Below are positions 44,591 through 53,993 of a DNA stretch of 64,000 nt, one piece after another. A program made the position numbers and the translations under genes. The stretch is from Mycobacterium sp. HUMS_12744610 (GTDB lineage Bacteria > Actinomycetota > Actinomycetes > Mycobacteriales > Mycobacteriaceae): contig NZ_JBGEDP010000001.1 in NCBI RefSeq assembly GCF_041206865.1, positions 806,001-870,000 on the forward strand. Reading direction: 5' to 3'. The notes beneath the pieces were generated by a model. The model saw nothing but the letters and a program-made list of their open reading frames with translations. It was not told where the DNA came from and ran no database searches. The stretch's first letter is position 1. Each line of letters opens with the position of its first letter.

Positions 44591-45037
44591 CCTTTGCTGG
44601 GAATTGTAGGGCATGCTGGCGGCAGACGACTGCCGCCTTATGCTGGGCGGGTTAGACGGGTATGGGGGGCTGGGGCCTCCGCTCACATGTGAACGTGGGT
44701 TGCCGTCAGAAAGTTGGTCCTGGTCGGTAGAGCCACAGTTGTGGGAGGCCCAAGTGGTAGTTCAGCGGACGAGCCATTCTGACCTGGCGCTCGCCCTCAG
44801 GAGATGAAAATTATGCAGTGGTCGCCTGTCGACGCCGTCTAACAACTGTGGTCCTACGAGGCCGTGCATCGAGCCGGGCGTCGGATGCCGCTGTTGGGCC
44901 CTTCACTGTTGCCGCTAGTTGAGCACGAGGATCAGAATCGTTGTCCCCATGCGTTATCCGCGGGCGGCCGCACCTTGAGATGAACAGGTGTGAGTGTGCA
45001 GTGAGGAGATGATGGCGCGCGGATTCCCCGTTTCGCC
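44591..45037. other. Non-coding, no feature recognised
   Basis: About 450 bp. Several short open frames on both strands, none with a ribosome binding site and family pattern. Probably decayed sequence between element fragments. Confidence 0.35.
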
Positions 45038-45219
45038 GCGGCCCGCTGAACACCCTGTCCGACGTCGCACACGTCACCGCCGACTATGTCGCCTGGTACA
45101 ACCAGCAGCGGCTCATGCACCGCCTCGGACGAGTCCCACGCGCCGAAGCCGAAGCCCAGTACTATTCCCAACACGTGACCGACCAACCGGCCGGCTCACA
45201 GAACCCCGAGGGTGCATAG
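45038..45219 (+). pseudogene. IS3-family orfB C-terminal fragment
   Basis: Reads PLNTLSDVAHVTADYVAWYN and QQRLMHRLGRVPRAEAEAQY to a TAG at 45217. The WYNxxRLHxxLGxxxPxEAE pattern is the C-terminal end of an IS3 OrfB. It differs from the other IS3 elements in the window. Confidence 0.72.
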
Positions 45220-45480
45220 GATGGTTCACTTCGGCCGCACTGCTTGAACACAGCGGCTGGAGCGTGCCTCGAGGACGCGACGAGCGGGATAGTGTACAAA
45301 TTACTGATCGCTGATGCCCCCAACCTCGGCTCCGGCGACATCGGTGCCCGCGCCCCTGCCAAGCGAGCTAGGAGCGGGCGATATCGTAATGAAAATGACT
45401 TTCAATAGGCTCGTGGTGGCGTGGCTGCGCGACGGCCCGAACCTGTTGCGGCGGGTACAAGCCCTTAAATGGACAGGCTT

Positions 45481-45510
45481 TTGAAAAGTTGGCGATACCA
45501 GCGGTACCGT
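45481..45510 (+). promoter_or_regulatory. Candidate promoter of the diiron oxygenase gene
   Basis: TTGAAA at 45481 and TACCGT at 45505, separated by 18 bp, 44 bp before the start codon. A strong ribosome binding site, AGGAGG (45542-45547), follows at proper spacing. Confidence 0.4.
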
Positions 45511-45553
45511 ATCAGTAGCTTTTCTGATGTGAACTTTCGGTAGGAGGCTGGCG

Positions 45554-46582
45554 ATGGCCCAGAAGATCGCTCGGACGAGGTTGGTGCGGCGTTGGCGCCG
45601 CAACATGGACGTGCTGGACGACGCCGAGTATGCCGACGTGCTGCGCGTCCTGTCTGAGGGCTCAGTGCGACGCAATTTCAACCCATACATCGACATCGAC
45701 TGGACCGCACCTGAGTACGCGGTAGTCGACAACGACCCCCGCTGGAAGTTGCCGGCGACTGACCCGCTGGGCCGGCACCCGTGGTATCAGGCGCAGTCGG
45801 AGGAACGCCAAATCAGGATCGGCATGTGGCGTCAGGCCAATGTGGCCAAGGTGGGGCTGCACTTCGAGTCGGTCCTCATCCGCGGCCTGATGGGGTACGC
45901 GTTCTGGGTGCCGAACGGGTCCCCGGAGTACCGGTACTGCCTGCACGAGGCGGTCGAAGAGTGCAACCACACCATGATGTTTCAGGAGATGGTGAACCAC
46001 ATCGGCGCCGACGTGCCTGGGATGCGGCGGCAGCTGAAGTGGCTTTCGCCGCTGATCCCGCTGGTCGCTAGCCCTCTGCCGATCCCGTTCTGGTTCGGCA
46101 TCCTCGCCGGTGAGGAACCCATCGACCACACTCAGAAGAACGTGTTACGTGAGGGCAAGGAACTGCACCCGATCATGGAGCGGGTGATGTCCATCCACGT
46201 GGCCGAAGAGGCTCGGCACATCTCGTTTGCTCACGAGTATCTGCGTAAGCGTGTGCCGCACTTACCGCGGCGTAAGCGGTTTTGGCTGTCGTTATACGTG
46301 CCGGTGATTATGCGGGTGGCATGCTCGGCGATCGTGGTCCCGCCGAAGGCCTTCTGGCAGGAATTCGACATCCCGCGCGAGGTCCGCAAGCAGGTGTTCT
46401 TCGGGTCCCTGGAGTCGCGCAAGGCGCTGCGTGACATGTTCGGTGACGTGCGGATGCTGTGCTACGACACCGGGCTGATGAACCCGATCGCGCGAATGGT
46501 GTGGCGGATCTGCAAGATCAACGGCAAGCCGTCGCGTTATCGCTGCGAGCCGCAGCGCCAGCACCTGGTCGCGGTCGCCTAG
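45554..46582 (+). CDS. AurF-like non-heme diiron oxygenase
   Basis: 342 residues with the ligand motifs of the AurF/PF11583 family: LHEAVEECNHTMMFQEMVNH and SIHVAEEARHISFAHEYLRK, plus VGLHFESVLIRGLMGYAFWV. AurF is an arylamine N-oxygenase; related mycobacterial proteins are unassigned and may hydroxylate lipids. ATG 45554 follows AGGAGG. The upstream region is made of element scraps, so the gene is isolated from its original neighbours; an IS630 scrap begins a few bases after the stop. Confidence 0.82.
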   Translation: MAQKIARTRLVRRWRRNMDVLDDAEYADVLRVLSEGSVRRNFNPYIDIDWTAPEYAVVDNDPRWKLPATDPLGRHPWYQAQSEERQIRIGMWRQANVAKVGLHFESVLIRGLMGYAFWVPNGSPEYRYCLHEAVEECNHTMMFQEMVNHIGADVPGMRRQLKWLSPLIPLVASPLPIPFWFGILAGEEPIDHTQKNVLREGKELHPIMERVMSIHVAEEARHISFAHEYLRKRVPHLPRRKRFWLSLYVPVIMRVACSAIVVPPKAFWQEFDIPREVRKQVFFGSLESRKALRDMFGDVRMLCYDTGLMNPIARMVWRICKINGKPSRYRCEPQRQHLVAVA

Positions 46583-46587
46583 CGTTG

Positions 46588-46672
46588 TGAGTCACTAATT
46601 TGGAGCAGTAGTTAGCTGATGCTGCCAGGATTTGGTCGGCGGTTCTGATCCAGACGTAGGGTCGAGGATTGT
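46588..46672 (-). pseudogene. IS630-family transposase C-terminal scrap
   Basis: On the minus strand it reads RPYVWIRTADQILAASANYC then SKLVTHN, a diverged relative of the IS630 tail at 25029-25118. Confidence 0.65.
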
Positions 46673-46681
46673 CGTTCCAGA

Positions 46682-46740
46682 TGAATCGTCCTGCAAATCC
46701 CGGAGGCTCCTGACCTTGGTAACGAGGATGCAGGTATGCC
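46682..46740 (+). repeat. Solo left end of an IS3 element
   Basis: TGAATCGTCCTGCAAATCCC, GGAGGCTCCTGACC and the leader to ATGCC match the first 59 bp of the IS3 at 20402, with only a few differences. Sequence diverges just after the orfA start codon, leaving a terminal repeat without a gene. Confidence 0.8.
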
Positions 46741-46794
46741 AACGTTGTGGCTCCACCAGCAAATCATTTCGCCAGTCGTCAGGGTTGGCTCTTA

Positions 46795-47658
46795 CTACCT
46801 GGGCAGGCCGAGGCGTTCGGCGAGTCGACGCCCCGCACCGTAGCGCCCGGTGCGATAGAACGACGCCATGATGTCCTCGTAGCGAGGGCCGAGGATTCGG
46901 GGAATGGCATCGAAAACTCTTGCGTCAGGACCGATCAGCACCCGCGGCTTATTCTTCTTGACCCCACGCAGTATCGCCCTCGAGGCTGATTCGGGGCTGG
47001 TGAACGCGATCCTATGGAAAAGGCGGCTAAGCGTTTCGGGGTCCGAGCCGTCGGGCAGCCCTCGGGCGTGACCGGCGATGTTGGTCTTCACCCCGCCCGG
47101 GTGAACGCAGGTCACACCTACCGGATGCCTGGCGGCCCGGAGTTCTTGGCGTAGGGCCTCGGTGAAGCCGCGGACGGCGAATTTGGCGGCATTGTAGGCG
47201 CTTTGTGACGGAATCCCGACGAACCCGAAAACCGATGACACATTGACGATGTGGCCATCGCCGGACGCGATCAGGTGCGGCATGAATGCCTTGGTGCCAT
47301 GGGCCACCCCCCAAAAGTTGATGCCCATCAGCCACTCGAAGTCGTCCCAATCCATGTCGGCCACGTCGGCCGAGAGTGCCACACCCGCGTTGTTGAAAAC
47401 AAGGTTCACTCTGCCGAATTCACTGACGACATTCTTTGCGTGTTCGTAAACTGCCGGCCGTTGGGCTACATCGAGCTCGAACGGCACCGCCTTAGCTCCG
47501 ACCTTCTCGCATCGACCAGCGGTATCGGCCAGCGCGCTCGTATCGATGTCCGACAGCGCCAGCTGCGCCCCCTGTTCAGCCAAGCTCAACGCCAGGTTAC
47601 GGCCGATACCTGAGCCAGCGCCGGTGATTACTGCCACTTTATTGGTGAAGTCCTTCAT
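46795..47658 (-). CDS. Short-chain dehydrogenase/reductase
   Basis: 287 residues, classical SDR with TGAGSGIG near residues 12-19, NNAG (FNNAGVAL), catalytic Ser in VNVSSVFG and YNAAK (YxxxK), then HPGGVKTNI. It oxidises or reduces a hydroxyl/keto group with NAD(P)H. The start at ATG 47658 is supported by GGAGGCGATCAG just upstream; longer readings upstream show no homology. It is divergent from the PF10118 operon starting at 48204 and may belong to the same pathway. Confidence 0.9.
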   Translation of the reverse strand: MKDFTNKVAVITGAGSGIGRNLALSLAEQGAQLALSDIDTSALADTAGRCEKVGAKAVPFELDVAQRPAVYEHAKNVVSEFGRVNLVFNNAGVALSADVADMDWDDFEWLMGINFWGVAHGTKAFMPHLIASGDGHIVNVSSVFGFVGIPSQSAYNAAKFAVRGFTEALRQELRAARHPVGVTCVHPGGVKTNIAGHARGLPDGSDPETLSRLFHRIAFTSPESASRAILRGVKKNKPRVLIGPDARVFDAIPRILGPRYEDIMASFYRTGRYGAGRRLAERLGLPR

Positions 47659-48203
47659 AAACTGATCGCCTCCGAATGTATTTGGACTGGCCGACGGCCG
47701 GTTCCGCAGATCGTTGACACCGCCCCCATCCTCTTCTGTAACAACCAGAGTCCACTGCACTACACGGCATGGCGCTGGGTGCCAATCCCGTCCGGGATGT
47801 TCACCGTCGCCACAGGCGCCCGTAGAGCAGCTAGAACCGCTAGGTATCCCGGAACATGAAACGCGAGCCTCCCTGTTACGCGCCGTACGAGTGGTTGCTG
47901 AGAGCCTCGATGCCGGTATCCAGCTTGAACGCTCCCTGCTTCCGAGTAAGCAATTTTCCGAACAAACAGTATACGTAACGACTAGTACTATGTACTGCGG
48001 TTTGGGCCGATTGTCAAAACAGTTTAAAGGCAGGAGTCGCGGAGGTGACAGCGTACGCGGCGGTGTGATGCGGCTCTCAAACGCAGCGCTTCTACACGTC
48101 ATTGCGGAGTCTTGCGCGCCCTGTCGATCCGCAGTAACGTCTCACTAAACACCTAGTACTGTCGGTATCGGAAACCGGGTGTTCGAGGAAGGGGTATCTT
48201 GTT
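47659..48203. promoter_or_regulatory. Divergent control region with the conserved PF10118 element
   Basis: 545 bp without a gene between the SDR and PF10118 genes. TACTGTCGGTATCGGAAAC lies at 48157-48175, matching 16236 and 30611. Further upstream an AT-rich part contains the near-palindrome AGTACTATGTACT (around 47983-47995), arms AGTAC/GTACT, a candidate operator. Confidence 0.45.
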
Positions 48204-49094
48204 ATGACGAGCGACCACATAGTGCAAGAGGCAGCGACCACTGCAAATGCGGTGAGTGAGGGGTCTCGGTATCCGACGACCCGGCGGATACGTTTCCCGT
48301 TTGCCCAGGGCAGCAAGTATTTCGTTAACGACGACATCATCTTCAGCCACTTTCTGGCGAACTTGTCGGGGTCGTTCCCGCCGGGGGAGGAGTTGTTCAT
48401 TCGGTCGGTGCGCCGGTTTGCCGATGAGATCGCCGACCCTGGGTTGAAGAAGCGGGTGGCCGGGTTTATCGGTCAGGAATCGGTGCATGGCCAGCAGCAT
48501 CGGGCGCTCAATGACAAGCTCGTTGACATGGGGTATCCGATTGGGTGGTGGGATTCCGAAAAGTTTGTTGATTGGGTGAAACGCATCGAGGAGGTGCTGC
48601 CGGCCCGGATTCCGCTGGCGGTGACAGCAGCCGCAGAACACTTCACCGCCGTACTTGCTGAGCGGCTGCTCGGCGATGAGGAGATCCAGGCGATCCCGGG
48701 TGATGCGGAGGTGTGGAACCTGCTGAACTGGCATGCGCTGGAGGAACTTGAGCACAAGTCGGTTGCCTTTGATGTATTCCGCTCGGTGCGGGGTACCGAG
48801 CGGGTGCGTCGACGTGTGATGGCGGTAATGATCCCCCTTCTGCTCCTCCTCATAACCGCCGTACTGGCTTGTTCGGTGGCGCGGGATCCCGAAGCGCGCC
48901 GTCAGCCAGTGCGACTGGTGCGTGAGACCTATCGGCTCTACCGCGGCCCCATTCTTCGTGGCGTGATCCCAGAGCTCAGGCAATACCTGCGACCGGGATT
49001 TCATCCCGACGACATCGACACCAACGCGTTGCTGGAGCAATGGCAGGAGGAACTCTTCGGCACCGAGGGGGCCCTGGTCGGCTACCTGAAGTGA
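48204..49094 (+). CDS. PF10118 predicted metal-dependent hydrolase, copy 3
   Basis: 296 residues, nearly the same as copy 1 (16282) from the SRYP region to the end. It carries the same possible metal ligands (GQESVHGQQHRALN, AAAEHFTA, ALEELEHKSVAFDVF) and a hydrophobic helix (VMAVMIPLLLLLITAVLACS). The N-terminus and leader differ moderately, so the copies are old enough to have diverged. First gene of an apparent operon with copy 4, a monooxygenase and an SDR. Confidence 0.87.
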   Translation: MTSDHIVQEAATTANAVSEGSRYPTTRRIRFPFAQGSKYFVNDDIIFSHFLANLSGSFPPGEELFIRSVRRFADEIADPGLKKRVAGFIGQESVHGQQHRALNDKLVDMGYPIGWWDSEKFVDWVKRIEEVLPARIPLAVTAAAEHFTAVLAERLLGDEEIQAIPGDAEVWNLLNWHALEELEHKSVAFDVFRSVRGTERVRRRVMAVMIPLLLLLITAVLACSVARDPEARRQPVRLVRETYRLYRGPILRGVIPELRQYLRPGFHPDDIDTNALLEQWQEELFGTEGALVGYLK

Positions 49095-49127
49095 CCGACC
49101 ACCACACTCAAAACAAAGGAGAGTGTC

Positions 49128-50033
49128 ATGGTAGCTAGTCACGCAGCAGTTGCGAACACAGGAATGGCACCGGAAAGACCAGCAAAAAAGGCGTATCCGA
49201 AAACTCGCCGGATTCGGTTCTCATTCGGTGATCCGCAGCCGATGCAGCGTCACTTCGTTGAGGGCGACATCGTGCTTAGCCACCTTGTGGCGTTGCTGTC
49301 GGGCATATTTCCGCCCGGCGAGGAATTATTTATCAGGTCGGTCCGGCGCTTCGCCGATCGGGTGACCGATCCGGAGTTAAAGAAGCGGGTGGCCGGATTC
49401 ATTGGTCAGGAGTCGGTGCATGGGCAGGAACACCGCCGGCTCAACGAGCAATTGGTGGACAGGGGCTATCCCCTGGTCAGTTTTTTCATGTTCGATGCCA
49501 ATAGTCGGCGGCAGCGGCTGTTGGTGCGGATCGAAAACCTGCTGCCCGCGCGGGTACCCCTGGCGGTCACTGCAGCGGCTGAACACTTCACTGCCACGCT
49601 GGCTGAGCGAATGCTAGGCGAGGAGTTACAGAAGATCCCTGGTGATCCCGAGGTGCGAAACCTGCTCAACTGGCACGCGGTGGAAGAGCTGGAGCACAAA
49701 TCGGTTGCCTTCGACGTTTACCGGTCGGTCCGCGGGCCGGAGTGGCTTCGCATCGGTGTGATGGGGGTTTTATACGTTCTGGCCATCCCGGTGATAACGA
49801 TCGGCGTGTTGCTGTCCATCGCGACGGACCCTAAAGGGTGGCATCCGATCAAAGTGACGCGTCAAGCGCGTGCTGTGTTTCGAGGCCCGCTGCTCAAGGG
49901 TTTGATGGCCGACCTGCGCATCTACATGAAACCCGGCTTTCATCCCGACGATGTCGACACCCGTGCGCTGCTGAACAAGTGGCAGCAGGAACTGTTCGGG
50001 ACCCATGGCACCCTTGTGGGTTACCAAAAGTAG
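49128..50033 (+). CDS. PF10118 predicted metal-dependent hydrolase, copy 4 (diverged)
   Basis: 301 residues, a clear but more distant paralogue of copies 1 and 3: the same GQESVHGQEHRRLN, AAAEHFTATLAERM, VEELEHKSVAFDVYRSVRG and PGFHPDDVDTRALLNKWQQE. The hydrophobic segment is MGVLYVLAIPVITIGVLLS. AAAGGAGAG precedes ATG 49128, 33 bp after copy 3. Its tail overlaps the possible start (50005) of the following monooxygenase. Tandem paralogues may form a heteromer (inference). Confidence 0.87.
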   Translation: MVASHAAVANTGMAPERPAKKAYPKTRRIRFSFGDPQPMQRHFVEGDIVLSHLVALLSGIFPPGEELFIRSVRRFADRVTDPELKKRVAGFIGQESVHGQEHRRLNEQLVDRGYPLVSFFMFDANSRRQRLLVRIENLLPARVPLAVTAAAEHFTATLAERMLGEELQKIPGDPEVRNLLNWHAVEELEHKSVAFDVYRSVRGPEWLRIGVMGVLYVLAIPVITIGVLLSIATDPKGWHPIKVTRQARAVFRGPLLKGLMADLRIYMKPGFHPDDVDTRALLNKWQQELFGTHGTLVGYQK

Positions 50034-51633
50034 CAGCAAGTCCGGCGAGCCCGAATTGAGTACAAAAGTCGAGATTGAACAGTTACCTGCTGCCGAGCGT
50101 GTCACTCCTGACCATGACGTCGTCATTGTGGGCGCTGGGTTCGGCGGTATCGGCGCCGGTATCGCCTTGCAACGGAGAGGTATTCACGACTTTGTCATCG
50201 TCGACAAGTGGGATCGGGTGGGCGGCACCTGGCATGCGAACACATATCCGGGTGTGGCGGTGGATATTCCGTCGTTTGTCTACAGCTTTTCCTACGAGCA
50301 GCGCGGTGATTGGTCGCGGATCTTCGCTCCGGGTGACGAGCTTCGGGATTACGCCGATGACGTCGTGGACCAATACGGCCTGCGTGAGAAGCTTCGGTTG
50401 AACACCACCGTCGCCTCGGCGGTGTTTGATGAGCACAACAGTCTATGGCGATTGACCGCCGCCGGCAACCAGGAGATCACGAGCCGATATGTCGTAATGG
50501 CGGTCGGCGGCCTGGAACGCCCGAAGATGCCCGATATCCCAGGTTTGGACGAGTACGGGGGTGCGCTCGTGCACACCGCGCTATGGGATCACGACGTGGT
50601 GCTGGCCGGTAAGCGCGTCGCGGTGATCGGCACGGGCGCCACGGCGCTCCAGCTTGTCCCGGCCATCGTTGACGAGGTCGAACATCTGACCGTCTTCCAG
50701 CGAACGCCGATCTGGGTGTTCCCCAAACCGGATATGGAGATCAAGTCCGTCGGCCGATGGGTCCTGGGCCGTAAACGAATCCGCTCGGCTATCCGCACGG
50801 TGGGCACTGTCGCAACTGAGATCGGGATGGCGGGGATGTGGGTCGGTCCAGGGTGGCTAGTGAACGGGACTCGCCAGCTGCTCGAGCTAGCTACACGCCG
50901 CTGGATGCGTCGGCAAATCGAGGATCCAGTAATTCGGGAGAAGCTGATCCCACACTATGGCTTGGGCTGCAAGCGCCCATCGATGTCAAACGACTACCTC
51001 CGCACATTCAACCGCGAAGATGTCAGCCTGGTCACCGATGCGATCGAGTGCATAACCAGGAAGGGGGTGCGGACAGTGGATGGTGTAGAGCACGAGGTCG
51101 ACGTGTTGATATGCGCGACCGGGTTCAAGCTGTGGGATACGGGTGCAGTGCCACCCTTTCCCGTCATCGGGCGCGACGGCATCGATCTCGGGCGGTTCTG
51201 GTATGAGCAGAGATACCAGTCGTATCAAGGCGTGTCTGTTCCCAAATTTCCGAACATGTTCTCCATCACTGGGCCTTATGGCTTCGTGCTGGGATCATAT
51301 CTGTGGATGATCGAAGCGACGTCGGCTCATCTGAGCCGCGCTATAGCCGAGGCGAAGCGCTGCGGCGCGACGGTCTGCGAGATACGTCAGGAAGTCCACG
51401 ACGAGTATTTCCGGAAGTGTTTGAAGCGCCAGGAAAAGAACTTTCTGTTCACTCCGACCTGCGCGGATTCGAATACCTACTATATCAACAGCCAGGGCGA
51501 TTCACCGTTTCGGCCGTCGACGCATGGCGAAATGTATTGGCAGAACCGACATTACAACCTTGATGTCTACCGCTACAGTACGGGCGTTAAGCTTCCGGGT
51601 GCGATCGGGGCCATGAGGAAGGAGAACGCGTGA
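50005..51633 (+). CDS. Flavin-containing Baeyer-Villiger type monooxygenase
   Basis: Up to 542 residues. FAD-binding VVIVGAGFGGIGAGIALQRR, GGTWHANTYPGVAVDIPSF, fingerprint YGGALVHTALWDHD (FxGxxxHxxxWD with Tyr for Phe) and NADPH-binding VIGTGATALQLVPAI. Similar to ketone monooxygenases of actinobacteria. ATG 50005 would overlap copy 4 by 29 bp; TTG 50056 or GTG 50101 are alternatives, since the conserved fold starts only at about residue 37. Coupled to the next gene by a 4-bp overlap (GTGA at 51630). Confidence 0.88.
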   Translation: MAPLWVTKSSSKSGEPELSTKVEIEQLPAAERVTPDHDVVIVGAGFGGIGAGIALQRRGIHDFVIVDKWDRVGGTWHANTYPGVAVDIPSFVYSFSYEQRGDWSRIFAPGDELRDYADDVVDQYGLREKLRLNTTVASAVFDEHNSLWRLTAAGNQEITSRYVVMAVGGLERPKMPDIPGLDEYGGALVHTALWDHDVVLAGKRVAVIGTGATALQLVPAIVDEVEHLTVFQRTPIWVFPKPDMEIKSVGRWVLGRKRIRSAIRTVGTVATEIGMAGMWVGPGWLVNGTRQLLELATRRWMRRQIEDPVIREKLIPHYGLGCKRPSMSNDYLRTFNREDVSLVTDAIECITRKGVRTVDGVEHEVDVLICATGFKLWDTGAVPPFPVIGRDGIDLGRFWYEQRYQSYQGVSVPKFPNMFSITGPYGFVLGSYLWMIEATSAHLSRAIAEAKRCGATVCEIRQEVHDEYFRKCLKRQEKNFLFTPTCADSNTYYINSQGDSPFRPSTHGEMYWQNRHYNLDVYRYSTGVKLPGAIGAMRKENA

Positions 51634-52388
51634 AGGTCAATCGGTTGCGTCCACGCGTGGTGGTGGTCACCGGGGCTGCAAGCGGTATTGGCCGGGCGAC
51701 AGCGATCAGGTTTGCCAAGCTCGGCGCCCATGTCGTGGTGTCCGACATCGATCTGGATGCGGCACAAGCGACCACGGCGATGATCCGTGGTCATGCCCGC
51801 AGCGCGTCGGCGGCGCAATTGGATGTTATCGACCCCGATGCCTGGGAGGCGCTCGCTCGCAGCGTGTTAGCCGATTACGGATACGCCGATGTGCTGGTCA
51901 ATAACGCAGGAATCTTGGTGGGCGGCCCGTTCTTAGAGCTGCGTCCGTCGGATTGGGAACGCCAACTCGGTGTGAACCTAATGGGCGTCGTTCATGGGTG
52001 CCGTTTCTTCGGCGCCCAGATGGTTGAACACGGCGGTGGCCATATCGTCAATATCGCCTCGGCGGCGGCATTCACGCCCACCCCGGTTATGTCGCCGTAC
52101 TCGGTTTCCAAAGCGGGCGTGAAGATGCTGACCGAATGCCTGCGGCTCGAGCTCGGACCGAAAGGCATCGGCGTCAGCGCGATATGCCCGGGTGTGATCA
52201 ATACCAATATAGGTGATCGCGCGGTGGTTGTCGGCGTCAACCACGAACTGATCGAACAAGGAAAACAGTTCACCAAGAAGCTCCAGGAATTTGGCGAGAA
52301 GTTTCCGATCTCACCGACCTCAGAATTTCACGGTGGCCCGGGTTCTGCTGTGGCGGTCTGCGGGGCGGCAGCTTTGTCGAGGTTTTGA
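51630..52388 (+). pseudogene. Short-chain dehydrogenase, C-terminus replaced by IS1380 sequence
   Basis: Classical SDR: VVTGAASGIGRATAIRFAKL, VLVNNAGILVGG, IVNIASAAAF, YSVSK (YxxxK) and CPGVINTNI. GTG start overlapping the monooxygenase stop. The natural protein runs to about EFGEKFPISPT (52317), after which about 20 residues are encoded by the end of IS1380 before a stop at 52388. Related SDRs continue with a C-terminal helix region missing here. Catalytic residues are present, so partial activity cannot be excluded. Confidence 0.82.
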
Positions 52389-53993
52389 GGCTGGGGGTAG
52401 GCGGCGGCGCCGCGTGTCGTGCGGTGACGCCGGGTCCTTTATCCCGGGGGTGGTTACTCCTTTCTTGGGGTCGAGAGGGCATAGGGGCCTGTGGGTCAGG
52501 GTATGGCGCGGACCCTGTTGAGGGCGTCGGCGAATTCTTGTGCCCAGGGCCAGGTTTGGGGGATCCGCAGGATCAGGTAGCGGGATCGTTTGATCAGCCG
52601 GGCCGCGGCGTGCAGCAGCCGGTAGCGCAGGGTGGCGGGTTCGGCTTTGGCCAGTGGGCCGTCCAGGAGTAGCAGTCGCATCCAGCACAGCAGGTCGATG
52701 GCGATCGCGACGGCGGTGACCCAAGCGGTGTTGATGGCGAACGAGTGTGAGGGCCAGCGGGCCAGGCCGGTGTCTTTGCCGGTGCGGATGAAGCCCTCCA
52801 CCCGGGCGTGGACGCGGTGGCGGGCTTCCAGTCGCTGGGGTTGTCCACCGGCAGTCGAGGTGGCGAGGACCTGGTAGCGGTAGCCGGCCAGCTGCTCGAA
52901 CAATGACAACTGGGTGCCGTGTTCGATTTCTTCGCGCCGCACCAGGATGCGCATGCCGGCCGGCCAGCCGACCAGCCGATCCCCTCCGGTGCTGTGGCGC
53001 AGCAGCCCGGTCAACTCGGCGACCTGGGCGTCGTCACGGGCCGCTCCGGTGGCATCCAGTGCGGCTTGCCATCCCGCATCGGGCATCTGGCCGATCGCGA
53101 CCCGGACCCGCTCATCGAGGTCGAATCCGACCGAGTAGCCCACTGACATCCCCGGCCGGGCATTGAGTTTCTCCAGGTGTTCGACGACGGCGTGGCTTGA
53201 ACCCGCGCCGTCGATGGTGACCAGCAACTTGCGGCGCCACTTGGCCGGGATCGCCGCGATCGCGGCGTCGATGATCGCGATATGATCGGCCGCGGTGTTC
53301 GAGCCGGCGTTGCCTGCACGGGCGATCACCGCCAGCAGTTCGCCGGTGTTGTCACACCACGCCAACAGCGGGTGGAAGCCAAACCCGCCTTTGAAATTGC
53401 CTGCGGCGTGCTGCTTATCGCTGTGCGACTGAATCAGCGACGCGTCGATGCGGATCACGATCGTGTCCCCGAGGTCCCCATAGCAGGTCTGCGAAGCCGG
53501 GATCGCACCGTGGCGGGCCTCGATCGCCTCCCACACCCGAGAGCGGACCTTGTTGCGCACGGCCGTGACCTCGGTGATGCTCTGCTCGTCGATCTCGCCC
53601 AGGGACCGCCACATCGTCGGAACCGACGCCACCGCCTGAAACAACCGGTGCTGATCGCGCAGCACCGCGGTGCCGGCCAGGTTCTGCGCGCCGCCGGCGA
53701 TCGATACCGCCACATCGCGCAACACCGCGCCTCGGTCGTGGGTGACTTCTGGGCGCGACAGCACCGACGACAAACCGCTGGTCAAACCCAGATTGTCGGC
53801 CAGCAACCGGGGTATCACGTTACCGGCGTGCCCGACCACGTCGTCGCCACGGACCTCAACTCGGACATTCTTCGACCAATCCGTAGTAGCCTGCATCTGA
53901 CAGGTGCACTCCCATCCTGGATAACCGAGCCTCGAATACTCCGATTATCCTTGCGGCAGTGCACCTTTCACGTTAACGACACCCCTGAGCTCC
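52320..53993 (-). mobile_element. IS1380-family insertion sequence
   Basis: About 1.67 kb containing one transposase gene, between a truncated SDR gene on the left and an SDR C-terminal fragment on the right. The left end lies near CCTCAGAATTTCACGG (52318-52333). The right end lies before the SDR fragment at about 53994. Clean inverted ends and the usual 4-bp target duplication could not be matched, so boundaries are approximate. Confidence 0.75.
52496..53896 (-). CDS. IS1380-family transposase
   Basis: DDE transposase of 466 residues, full length. Signatures include DTIVIRIDASLIQSHSDKQH (first Asp), HPLLAWCDNTGELLAVIARA, AAIPAKWRRKLLVTIDGAGS (second Asp) and the C-terminal DLLCWMRLLLLDGPLAKAEP, TLRYRLLHAAARLIKRSRYL. 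No stop or frameshift; the element may be active. Confidence 0.92.
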   Translation of the reverse strand: MQATTDWSKNVRVEVRGDDVVGHAGNVIPRLLADNLGLTSGLSSVLSRPEVTHDRGAVLRDVAVSIAGGAQNLAGTAVLRDQHRLFQAVASVPTMWRSLGEIDEQSITEVTAVRNKVRSRVWEAIEARHGAIPASQTCYGDLGDTIVIRIDASLIQSHSDKQHAAGNFKGGFGFHPLLAWCDNTGELLAVIARAGNAGSNTAADHIAIIDAAIAAIPAKWRRKLLVTIDGAGSSHAVVEHLEKLNARPGMSVGYSVGFDLDERVRVAIGQMPDAGWQAALDATGAARDDAQVAELTGLLRHSTGGDRLVGWPAGMRILVRREEIEHGTQLSLFEQLAGYRYQVLATSTAGGQPQRLEARHRVHARVEGFIRTGKDTGLARWPSHSFAINTAWVTAVAIAIDLLCWMRLLLLDGPLAKAEPATLRYRLLHAAARLIKRSRYLILRIPQTWPWAQEFADALNRVRAIP

